This document shows positions 1-7,060 of a DNA stretch of 14,344 bases, in pieces. The DNA comes from Clostridiales bacterium. Lineage in GTDB: Bacteria > Bacillota > Clostridia > Saccharofermentanales > Saccharofermentanaceae. A model generated the notes under the pieces. That model was not told where the DNA came from. It saw nothing but the letters and a program-made list of their open reading frames with translations, and searched no databases. A program made the translations under genes and the position numbers. The stretch lies in contig DNAE01000224.1 in NCBI GenBank assembly GCA_003543635.1, positions 1-14,344 on the forward strand, in the 5' to 3' direction. The first letter of the stretch is position 1, and the number at the start of each line of letters is the position of its first letter.

Positions 1-1299
1 ATCGGCGACGAGCAGAGCATAGAGGCATCCCTTTCAACCTTCTCCGCACACATGTCGAACATAGTCTTCATACTGAAGAATGTCAGGGGAAGATCCCTTG
101 TGCTCTTGGATGAATTGGGATCCGGTACCGATCCCACGGAGGGTGCGGCCCTTGCCATTGCTGTCCTCAATGATCTTTTCGCCAGGGATTGCATAACCAT
201 GGCGACCACCCATTACAAAGAACTCAAGGCGTATGCCGTTACGAAGGACGGGGTCATGAATGCCGCCTGTGAATTCGACACGGAGACCCTTTCTCCCACC
301 TATAGGCTGGTGGTGGGAATGCCCGGTGCCAGTAATGCGTTCATCATCTCCAAGAAGCTGGGACTTCCCGGCAGGATAATCGATGAGGCAAAAAGCGGGC
401 TCACCGATGACGAGATGAGGTACGAGCACCTGATATCGGAGGCCGAGTCAAATAACAAGGAGGCCTCGAGACTCCGGGAGGAGAACGAACGCCTCAACGC
501 CGAGCTTCAGAAGAAGGTCGCGGAACTCGAGGATGAGAGGAAGGCCCTGAAGGCGTCCAAGACCAAGATATTGAATGACATGAGGAACGAGCAAAGGGAG
601 ATCCTTGAGCAGAAGGAATCGGAACTCGACTCCATGATCAGGGCGGCGAAGAAGAAGGCCAAGAAGAGTGCCCAGGAGAGCGCTGCCGAGGAACTGGATA
701 AGGTCAGAAGAAGGCTTCGTGCCGGGATAAAGGATCTTTCCAGCGATGAAGAGGATGATCTTATCGAGAATGTTGCCTTGCCCGGAGAAGCCCCCAAGGC
801 GGTAAAGGAGGGGGAGAAGTATTTTGTTCCCCATCTCAACGTCACGGGTGTCGTTACCTCCGCCCCCTCGGGCAGGAATAAGAGCGTCAGGATCTCTTCG
901 GGAAGCATGACCTATACCGTCAAGATCGATCAGCTCCGTATGCCCACGGAGAAGCAGGAGAAGGCTCCTGAAACCCGGGGGAAGACAAGAAGGGACAGAC
1001 CGGTGGATTACAGTGCCGACAGTGCCACGAAGATCCGCATGGAAAGATCCATGTCGGTCATGCCGGAGGTGATGCTGATCGGAATGACCGTTGCCGAGGC
1101 AGAGAGCCGCTTGGATTCCTATATCGACGATTGCCAGCTTGCCGGCATTTCACAGATCAGGATAGTTCACGGCAAGGGAACCGGTGCCTTAAGATCCGCG
1201 GTGGATTCCATGCTGAGGGGAGACCCCAGGATCAAGAGCCACCGTGCAGGATATCAGGGTGAAGGAGATGACGGTGTTACCGTCGCCACCCTTAATTAA
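1..1299 (+). CDS. mutS2: MutS2 family ATPase/Smr-domain protein (5' end outside window)
   Basis: This is the last 432 residues of MutS2, open from base 1, so the N-terminal part and the Walker A loop lie upstream. The protein binds branched or recombining DNA, or collided ribosomes, depending on species; which applies here is unknown. Visible parts, numbered from base 1: an IGDEQSIE stretch at residues 1-8, Walker B SLVLLDELGSGTDP with D37-E38, then the ATTHYKE switch histidine near residue 62. A long Lys/Glu-rich coiled coil follows at about 140-245, a small beta domain at about 270-315, and a C-terminal Smr domain at about 355-432 with HGKGTG starting at H390. The Smr LDLxG motif is replaced (see findings). 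The stop is TAA at 1297, and the next gene starts 13 bases on, probably in the same transcript. The family assignment is firm. Confidence 0.96.
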   Translation: MGDEQSIEASLSTFSAHMSNIVFILKNVRGRSLVLLDELGSGTDPTEGAALAIAVLNDLFARDCITMATTHYKELKAYAVTKDGVMNAACEFDTETLSPTYRLVVGMPGASNAFIISKKLGLPGRIIDEAKSGLTDDEMRYEHLISEAESNNKEASRLREENERLNAELQKKVAELEDERKALKASKTKILNDMRNEQREILEQKESELDSMIRAAKKKAKKSAQESAAEELDKVRRRLRAGIKDLSSDEEDDLIENVALPGEAPKAVKEGEKYFVPHLNVTGVVTSAPSGRNKSVRISSGSMTYTVKIDQLRMPTEKQEKAPETRGKTRRDRPVDYSADSATKIRMERSMSVMPEVMLIGMTVAEAESRLDSYIDDCQLAGISQIRIVHGKGTGALRSAVDSMLRGDPRIKSHRAGYQGEGDDGVTVATLN

Positions 1300-1312
1300 G
1301 AAAGGAAGACAG

Positions 1313-1996
1313 ATGATCTTTACCGATAAGAGACTTAATATAATGATAGGAGCCTACGGAAGCGGAAAGTCCGAGGTGGCCGTCAATTGCGCCCTTAAGA
1401 TGAAGGAGACGGATCCTTCAAGGAAGGTGCTCATGGCCGATATGGATATAGTGAATCCCTTTTACAGGTCGGTGGATGCGAAGAAGCTCCTGGAGGATAA
1501 CGATATCAGGGTGATCGCCCCCTCCTATGCCAACTCCAATGTGGATGCCCCTGTACTGACGGGGGAGATGTACGTCATATTCGACGATGAGAGCTACTCG
1601 GGAGTCTTCGATATCGGAGGAGAGGATATGGGTGCCACGGTGCTCGGATCCCTCAAGAAGAGACTTGCGGGGATCGACTGTAACCTTCTCATGGTGGTCA
1701 ATACCCTGAGACCGTTCACCTCCGATGTGGAGGGGATCCTTAAGATGGGAGGCGAGCTTCAGGAGGCATCCGGCATGAAGATCACGGGATTCATCAATAA
1801 CACGAATCTTCTGGAATACACCACCTTGGACCATGTGCTTGCGGGTGAGAAGATGATCCTTGAAGCTTCCGAAGCCTGCGGCGTTCCCCTTCTTCTTACG
1901 ACGATGATGGAGGGCGTTGCCTCGGAGGATGATCTTAAGAAGTTCTCATCTCCCGATATCCTTCTCATGAAACGAACGATCAATTACAGTTTCTGA
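1313..1996 (+). CDS. P-loop NTPase of the MinD/CobB-like fold, function unknown
   Basis: The product is a 227-residue soluble protein. Its N-terminus carries a Walker A loop GAYGSGKS at residues 13-20. Next come DMDIVNP at 43-49, which resembles the switch region of SIMIBI-class ATPases, and FDIGGEDMG at 99-107, which fits a Walker B/switch II. VNTLRPF at 129-135 and FINNTNL at 160-166 could be base-recognition or effector strands. I see no membrane segment and no deviant-Walker lysine of the ParA type. I chose the ATG at 1313 because AAGGAAG lies just upstream; an in-frame ATG at 1244 would overlap mutS2 by over 50 bases and has no good ribosome site. The 13-base gap to mutS2 and the terminator behind it suggest a shared transcript. 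The fold is clear, the substrate is not. Confidence 0.85.
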   Translation: MIFTDKRLNIMIGAYGSGKSEVAVNCALKMKETDPSRKVLMADMDIVNPFYRSVDAKKLLEDNDIRVIAPSYANSNVDAPVLTGEMYVIFDDESYSGVFDIGGEDMGATVLGSLKKRLAGIDCNLLMVVNTLRPFTSDVEGILKMGGELQEASGMKITGFINNTNLLEYTTLDHVLAGEKMILEASEACGVPLLLTTMMEGVASEDDLKKFSSPDILLMKRTINYSF

Positions 1997-2013
1997 TATT
2001 GATACTTGTTTTT

Positions 2014-2049
2014 AAAGGGATGACTCGATCCTTCGGGTCATCTCTTTTT
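2014..2049 (+). terminator. Rho-independent terminator after the mutS2-ATPase unit
   Basis: The arms GATGACTCGA (2019-2028) and TCGGGTCATC (2033-2042) pair over ten bases with one T-G wobble around a TCCT loop. Outer bases extend the stem to AAA/TTT, and a five-T run follows at 2045-2049. It sits 18 bases after the stop of the ATPase gene. Confidence 0.88.
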
Positions 2050-2076
2050 ATGCTCAGATCGTGGAAATTCATAAAA

Positions 2077-2123
2077 TCTTAAGGCTTTTACGCCTGTTTT
2101 CTTAAGCGGGCAAATAGTAGAAT
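2077..2123 (+). promoter_or_regulatory. Probable promoter and repeat boxes upstream of the two-component operon
   Basis: A -10-like TAGAAT lies at 2118-2123, 25 bases before the regulator start. The region about 17 bases upstream (TGTTTT) is a poor -35. Two TCTTAAG heptamers at 2077-2083 and 2100-2106 flank that weak -35. This arrangement would suit an activator-dependent, possibly autoregulated promoter, but the sites are inferred from sequence only. Confidence 0.4.
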
Positions 2124-2148
2124 AGAGGCACTTTAAGGAGGAAGACAG

Positions 2149-2847
2149 ATGGCTAATATCCTGATATGTGATGATGAGGCAGATATTGTTAATGCGTTGA
2201 AGATCTATCTCAACGATCCCGGGTATCGTATCTTTGAAGCACATAACGGGAGGGAAGCGCTGGAGATCACAAGACAACACGAGATTCATCTTGTTCTGAT
2301 GGATATAATGATGCCGGTCATGAACGGTATCGAAGCCATGGCCAAGATCAGGGAAGAGAGCAATGTGCCTGTGATCCTTCTTACTGCCAAGAGCGAAGAT
2401 GCGGATAAGGTGCTGGGTCTTAACGTAGGTGCAGATGACTACATTACCAAGCCCTTCAGTCCTCTGGAAGTCTGCGCCAGAGTCAGATCCCAGCTTCGCA
2501 GATACCTGAGCCTCGGTTCCGGTGCGAACAGCAATAAAGCCAAAACGCTGACAGCAGGCGGTATCGAGCTCAATGATGAAACAAAAGAGGTTAGTGTAGA
2601 CGGCGAACCGGTATCTCTGACAAAGAAGGAATACGAGATACTTAGGCTCCTCATGGAAAGCCCCAATAAAGTATTCTCACCAAGGGATATATATAGAAAA
2701 GTATGGAATGAGGATCTTATAGGGTCAGAGAATACCGTCGCCGTCCACATTAGACATTTAAGGGAGAAGATAGAGATCGATCCCGCCGAACCGAGATATC
2801 TGAAGCTTGTATTCGGTCAGGGATATAAGATCGAGAAGGGTAAGTGA
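2149..2847 (+). CDS. OmpR/VanR-type response regulator
   Basis: This is a 232-residue two-domain DNA-binding regulator. The receiver domain (about 1-118) has the acidic pair D8-D9, the phospho-acceptor D52 in LVLMDIMMP, T79 in LLTAK and K101 in ITKPF, so all the usual phosphorylation residues are present. The C-terminal winged-helix domain (about 133-231) shows LTKKEYEIL and a recognition-helix region around SENTVAVHIRHLREKI. A strong AAGGAGG at 2135-2141 sits seven bases before the ATG. The kinase gene starts one base after the stop, so the two are co-transcribed and almost certainly partners. The closest named relatives by motif are VanR-like regulators. The signal and target genes are unknown, though the gene may control its own promoter and possibly the neighbouring lipoprotein gene. 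Confidence 0.95.
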   Translation: MANILICDDEADIVNALKIYLNDPGYRIFEAHNGREALEITRQHEIHLVLMDIMMPVMNGIEAMAKIREESNVPVILLTAKSEDADKVLGLNVGADDYITKPFSPLEVCARVRSQLRRYLSLGSGANSNKAKTLTAGGIELNDETKEVSVDGEPVSLTKKEYEILRLLMESPNKVFSPRDIYRKVWNEDLIGSENTVAVHIRHLREKIEIDPAEPRYLKLVFGQGYKIEKGK

Positions 2848-2848
2848 A

Positions 2849-4759
2849 ATGAGTAGATTTTTGAAAACTATCCCGGGCAAGGGCCTTTTATATGCCATGG
2901 TGCTGATCACGGGGATATTAACTCTGCTGTGCATCGGCGGAGCAGCATATATGATAGAGTCCGATTATTACATCAAGTCCGAGGAAGAGATCGAAAGAGA
3001 CTATGAGCAGGAGTTTGTCATAAGCGGCATGAGAGACGCTTTTTGGGATCATTTGAGTTATGAGACCGGATCGTTGTATCGGGATACCTCAGATACCAGG
3101 GGCAATCTGTTATATAGGATCATGAACGAGGAAGGGGATATCCTGGTTGCATCTTCCGTCCAGCCTTCTTCCTACGACTATACGCTCTATACGATCGTTA
3201 CCAAAGAGAAGAATACTACCACGGATGATTACGGTTACTACTGCAGCGGTATCTTCTACAACTATGATGATTATCAGGCAGCGAAAAACAACTCTTTGGA
3301 TATCACATACATCATCGAATGCAGCATAGACAAGAACTACGGATATACGGATGGGATATGGCTCTTTCACCGGGTCCACCACGATCTGTATCAGTTGAAG
3401 ATCGCCATCTATCCGATAGCCGCGGCCTCGGTGATCCTTTTCATCATCTCCTTTGCAGCTCTTATGCATGTGGCGGGAAGAAGACCTGATACTGATGAGA
3501 TCGTACCCTGGTATTTCCATAAGGTGCCCTTTGATATCATACTGATCCCGGCGTTGATAACGACAGGTATCGTTATTACCTGTTCCAACGGAGATGAGGC
3601 GATCGCACTGGCTTTCGTATTGTTTATGGGTCTGTTCCTCCCCCTTTTATGCATGAGTGCCGCCGTAAGGATCAAGACTCATACCCTGATCAGGAACACT
3701 ATCATTTTCAGAGTCCTTATGCTCCTGTGGAAGGCGGTAAGAGCCTTCGGAAGGTTTATCCTTAATGTGATCTGTAACATTAAGCTCCTATTTAAGACCT
3801 TGATCGCATTGGCGGTATTGTTCCTTGGCGCCTTATTCGTTCTCGTTGTCCGTGACTTCGATTATCAGATCGTGTTGTTGGGCATCGGCATGGTCGTATT
3901 AGCTTCCCTGACGCTTTTTGTCACACTTCAGATCAACAAGCTCAAGAAGGGCGCGGAGGAGCTCGCCTCCGGAAACTTTGACCATACCATAGAGACGGAT
4001 CATATGCTGCCCGAGATAAGAAAACATGCGGATGCCCTTAACAGCATTGCCGGTGCGCAAAAGATCGCTCTGGATGAGAAGATGAGAAGCGAGAGGATGA
4101 AGACCGAACTCATCACCAATGTATCCCATGACATTAAGACTCCATTGACCTCCATAATCAACTACGCGGATCTCATCTCCAAGGAGGACGTCGGTGATAA
4201 GGCAAAGGAGTATTCGGAGGTCCTGGTAAGACAGTCCGAGAGGCTTAAAAGACTCCTTGAAGACCTGATCGAGGCCTCCAAGGCGGCCACGGGAAATATC
4301 GAGATCGAGCCGTCCCCCTGCGACGCGGCGGTATTTATCACCCAGACTTCGGGGGAGTATGAGGAGAAGATAATAAAGTCGGACCTCACTCTTCACACGG
4401 ATCTTCCTTCCGAGGAGATAAGTATAATGGCGGACGGCAGAAGGATGCAGAGGATCTTCGATAACCTCATGAACAATATCTGCAAATACTCCATGCCCGG
4501 CACCCGGGTGTATCTGGCCTTGAGAAAAGAAGGAAACGAGGCGGTATTCGAATTTAAGAACACCTCGAAGGAAGCGCTCAATATGTCGGAAGAAGAACTG
4601 ATGGAACGCTTCACCAGAGGAGATTCCTCCCGTAATACGGAGGGGAGCGGTCTGGGATTGTCCATAGCAAAGAACCTGACAGAACTTCAGGGAGGAACCA
4701 TGAGGATAATGACAGACGGAGACCTGTTTAAAGCGGTATTGAGGTTTAAGACCATCTGA
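2849..4759 (+). CDS. Membrane sensor histidine kinase, six predicted membrane segments
   Basis: This 636-residue kinase is the partner of the regulator just upstream. Membrane segment 1 is at about 13-34, followed by an extracytoplasmic region of about 148 residues (35-182) rich in Tyr, Asp and Thr with no family I recognise. Five further hydrophobic segments lie at about 184-207, 228-245, 251-273, 313-335 and 338-360. A HAMP-like linker (about 360-410) leads to the dimerisation domain with the phospho-acceptor H427 in NVSHDIKTPLT. The ATPase domain has an N box around N539-N543 and the G2 box GSGLGL at 599-604. The G1 box Asp-Gly motif is not recognisable; FKNTSKEALN stands there, as I recall for some Firmicutes VanS-like kinases. 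I chose the ATG at 2849 because GAAGGG lies upstream and the spacing to the regulator is one base; an in-frame ATG at 2807 overlaps the regulator. Confidence 0.93.
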   Translation: MSRFLKTIPGKGLLYAMVLITGILTLLCIGGAAYMIESDYYIKSEEEIERDYEQEFVISGMRDAFWDHLSYETGSLYRDTSDTRGNLLYRIMNEEGDILVASSVQPSSYDYTLYTIVTKEKNTTTDDYGYYCSGIFYNYDDYQAAKNNSLDITYIIECSIDKNYGYTDGIWLFHRVHHDLYQLKIAIYPIAAASVILFIISFAALMHVAGRRPDTDEIVPWYFHKVPFDIILIPALITTGIVITCSNGDEAIALAFVLFMGLFLPLLCMSAAVRIKTHTLIRNTIIFRVLMLLWKAVRAFGRFILNVICNIKLLFKTLIALAVLFLGALFVLVVRDFDYQIVLLGIGMVVLASLTLFVTLQINKLKKGAEELASGNFDHTIETDHMLPEIRKHADALNSIAGAQKIALDEKMRSERMKTELITNVSHDIKTPLTSIINYADLISKEDVGDKAKEYSEVLVRQSERLKRLLEDLIEASKAATGNIEIEPSPCDAAVFITQTSGEYEEKIIKSDLTLHTDLPSEEISIMADGRRMQRIFDNLMNNICKYSMPGTRVYLALRKEGNEAVFEFKNTSKEALNMSEEELMERFTRGDSSRNTEGSGLGLSIAKNLTELQGGTMRIMTDGDLFKAVLRFKTI

Positions 4760-4783
4760 ATTCCGTTTATCGGGGATAAAGAA

Positions 4784-4815
4784 GAGGAGCTGCCATGACG
4801 GCAGCTCCTCCTTTT
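4784..4815. terminator. Strong bidirectional terminator between convergent genes
   Basis: GAGGAGCTGCC (4784-4794) and GGCAGCTCCTC (4800-4810) form a perfect 11-base stem around an ATGAC loop. The right side continues CTTTTAT and the left side has AAAGAA, so U-runs occur in both reading directions. It ends the kinase transcript and lies just beyond the stop of the opposing lipoprotein gene. Confidence 0.93.
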
Positions 4816-4835
4816 ATATTCTTAAGCGGGGATTA

Positions 4836-6374
4836 TCAGAAACCGTTGACCTGATAGATGATGGCTTCCATACCGGAATCATCGGCTCTGTCTTCAGTCA
4901 TTATCGTGTAGAATGTGCCGTCGGAAATGCAGCTTCCGGCGAACCAGGGATAATATGTTCCGAAGAGGTCCGAATCCTCCAGATTGCCCAGGTATGTTCC
5001 GTCGGAGCCCCAGAAATTGACTGTCCTCATGTTGCCGTCCATGGCCATATAGCCGTTGCTCGTCTTGTAAACAAAGGTTACACTGCCGAGACCCCAATCG
5101 TCAGCACCGGGCTCAAGCGTCTGCTGAAGAGTTCCGTCAAGACCGTATACGTAGATCTTGGTGGCATTTTCGTCGACACCGGAACCGGATACGATGAAGC
5201 AATCATCATAGACGTTGACGGAGGAAATGTACTCGACTCCCTCGAGGATAATGTCGGTCTTATCTGTCGTTCCGTCGGAATTGAATGTCACCTTGGAGAT
5301 CTCGTTGCCGACGAACCAGGAGATTCCGAAGGAACCGTCGGGGGAAAGGGCGATGGTGTCAAGATCGCCTTCAAATGTCGTGACGATCTCACCGTCAGCC
5401 CACTCAAAGAATCCCCAGAAGGAGGAGAGATAGATCTTGCCGTCGGGTGTTGCATAGATCTCCGTGTAATCGTCGTCAAGGGTGTACTCCGAATCCTGTG
5501 TAAGGGTATCGCCGGAGAGGGTGTAAACAAAGATCTTATTCTTGTCGAGGACATAGAACTGATCGCCGGATACAGCCACACGGGGATCAAAGGTATCGAA
5601 GGTCACAAGGGAAGGATCCATCACGAGCTGCGTGGAAGTGAGAGTATAGGAATCAATAGAAGCTTCATAGGAACCGTTGTTGATGGGCTCACCCTCCCAG
5701 GGCCAGGGGGCATCCACATTTCCCGTATCGTTGATCGTAAAGGTCAGGTTATTCAAAAGAGCCGTGATATCGGCATTGTTCGGATCGGATACGATGACCT
5801 CGATGGACTCGCCGGCGCCTTCAAAGCGGTTGAAGTAGATGCAGGCATCCTCCCATCCCCAGTAGTACGAGTTGTAGGAAAGAAGATCGGCGCCGCCGAT
5901 ATTCACAAGTTCGGAATCATATGCGTTATTTGCATACTCGTAAAGGTCGTAACCCCTGCTGTTGAGATTATACCTGAAGGAAGACGGGGATTCGATGGTA
6001 GCTGTGATCGAAACTTCACATGTATTGTAGGAATCCTCGTTGTCTCCCGGTATCACCAGATCTATATAGGCATAGGTATCGTCCTCATAGAAGGAGTACT
6101 CGGGATCGTATGTCCATACCTCCGGATCGTAGGAGATGGACCAGAGGGATGTGTCTATATGCTCAAGGGAATCGTCAATGGTGGTCTCGGTGGTGGCCTC
6201 GGTCACATCCTCGCTTGAGTCTTCGTCTTCATCATCCTTATCGTCCTCGCTCTCTTCGCTCTCTTCGATCTCTTCGTCATCTTTGCCGGCATCTTCTTTG
6301 CTGCAGGCCGAAAGAGCCGTAACACCGAAGATCATGGATGTCGCCAGGATCGAAGCAATCAGTTTCCTCTTCAT
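4836..6374 (-). CDS. Secreted lipoprotein with acidic linker and propeller-like C-terminus
   Basis: This is a 512-residue exported protein. Residues 1-23 form a signal peptide (MKRK plus hydrophobic core) ending in the lipobox LSAC, with lipid-acceptor Cys24. An Asp/Glu/Ser tract runs from about 31 to 57, followed by a Thr-rich stretch to 66; together they probably act as a flexible spacer through the cell wall. Residues about 70-225 form a Tyr/Trp-rich domain I do not recognise. Residues about 240-512 contain spaced beta motifs such as YATPDGKIYLSS (308-319) and ALSPDGSFGISW, typical of NHL/WD-like propeller blades. No catalytic motif is evident. AGGAGG at 6383-6388 sits eight bases upstream of the start, and a good promoter lies behind it. 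It could bind ligand or cell-wall material, or be a sensor accessory; its role is unknown. Confidence 0.9.
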   Translation of the reverse strand: MKRKLIASILATSMIFGVTALSACSKEDAGKDDEEIEESEESEDDKDDEDEDSSEDVTEATTETTIDDSLEHIDTSLWSISYDPEVWTYDPEYSFYEDDTYAYIDLVIPGDNEDSYNTCEVSITATIESPSSFRYNLNSRGYDLYEYANNAYDSELVNIGGADLLSYNSYYWGWEDACIYFNRFEGAGESIEVIVSDPNNADITALLNNLTFTINDTGNVDAPWPWEGEPINNGSYEASIDSYTLTSTQLVMDPSLVTFDTFDPRVAVSGDQFYVLDKNKIFVYTLSGDTLTQDSEYTLDDDYTEIYATPDGKIYLSSFWGFFEWADGEIVTTFEGDLDTIALSPDGSFGISWFVGNEISKVTFNSDGTTDKTDIILEGVEYISSVNVYDDCFIVSGSGVDENATKIYVYGLDGTLQQTLEPGADDWGLGSVTFVYKTSNGYMAMDGNMRTVNFWGSDGTYLGNLEDSDLFGTYYPWFAGSCISDGTFYTIMTEDRADDSGMEAIIYQVNGF

Positions 6375-6404
6375 AATTCTTACCTCCTCATGGTTTATGC
6401 TCTG

Positions 6405-6433
6405 ATTATAAAATTTCGCTTAATGGGAGACAA
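6405..6433 (-). promoter_or_regulatory. Sigma-A-type promoter for the lipoprotein gene
   Basis: On the minus strand, TTGTCT (6433-6428) and a perfect TATAAT (6410-6405) are separated by 17 bases. The -10 lies about 30 bases before the start codon, so the leader is very short. The -35 matches consensus at four of six positions. Confidence 0.75.
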
Positions 6434-6457
6434 TCAGCCTAAAGGATGATTTACCTG

Positions 6458-6466
6458 TGGTAAAAT
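6458..6466 (+). promoter_or_regulatory. Candidate extended -10 promoter for the 183-residue gene and LUD gene
   Basis: TGGTAAAAT reads as an extended -10 (TG-n-TAAAAT) 33 bases before the ATG at 6500. No convincing -35 is seen at 17 bases upstream. It is divergent from the lipoprotein promoter, and the two share the 125-base gap. Confidence 0.45.
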
Positions 6467-6499
6467 CTACTATATACATTCGAGAAGGCAGAACTGATT

Positions 6500-7051
6500 A
6501 TGAAGGGTATCTATATTGATAATACGGCATCCATGTGTACGAGACCCGCTGAGGTCTTTATGCTCATGGAGGAGGAAACGAGAAAGCTCAACTGGCTCAT
6601 GACCGATGTTTCCGGTTGGGATTCGATTATAGGAAAGTACGAGCACAGGAACGGCGATAACTGGTTCTTTTTTACCGGGGACGTCTTCTTCGATATCATG
6701 TCGAGTAATCGCATGGCTACCATGAACTGGGGCGTTATCACGGGATTCCCCGCGGATATCCCCCTGGAGAAGATACTGGAGTCGGATCTTCCTTTTGCGG
6801 ACCGCAATGACGATCTTTTCGTTAATCCGGTAAAGCCCATGCATGAACTGGGTGTGGCAGAGGTATTCGTTACCGACATCACCAAGATGGCGGTCAAGGC
6901 CGATGATGCGGTGATCGACCGTATAGGAGGATCGATAAGGGGAAGTTCCGATCTTGAACACTACAATGAACGCATGATGAAGAAAAGGAAGAAGGAAGAG
7001 GTCAAGGAAGAGCCGCCCAAGGGTTTCTTCGCCAAACTCTTCGGCAAGTAA
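6500..7051 (+). CDS. Hypothetical protein, 183 residues, basic amphipathic C-terminus
   Basis: I do not recognise this protein. It begins MKGIYIDNTASM and is soluble-looking through residue 158. Notable spots are NWFFFTGDVFFDIM (54-67), which is aromatic-rich, and a Pro/Asp-containing centre. The tail from about 159 is highly charged (many Lys/Glu), then EPPKG and a final FFAKLFGK. That end could be a short amphipathic membrane- or protein-binding peptide. The start has only a modest AGAAGG eleven bases upstream. Its stop TAA overlaps the ribosome site of the LUD gene, which starts ten bases on, so the two are almost certainly co-transcribed. It is a real gene by codon pattern and operon position. 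No function can be assigned. Confidence 0.8.
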   Translation: MKGIYIDNTASMCTRPAEVFMLMEEETRKLNWLMTDVSGWDSIIGKYEHRNGDNWFFFTGDVFFDIMSSNRMATMNWGVITGFPADIPLEKILESDLPFADRNDDLFVNPVKPMHELGVAEVFVTDITKMAVKADDAVIDRIGGSIRGSSDLEHYNERMMKKRKKEEVKEEPPKGFFAKLFGK

Positions 7052-7060
7052 GGAGGCATT

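Noticed and set aside
2082..2100. AGGC-TTTTAC-GCCT hairpin with a T run as a second terminator
   Set aside because: The stem is only four bases, and the good terminator at 2014-2049 already ends the unit.
6020..6405. Plus-strand frames rich in Ser or Arg opposite the lipoprotein's acidic tract
   Set aside because: They are mirror images of the Asp/Glu/Ser codons of the lipoprotein linker and lack ribosome sites.
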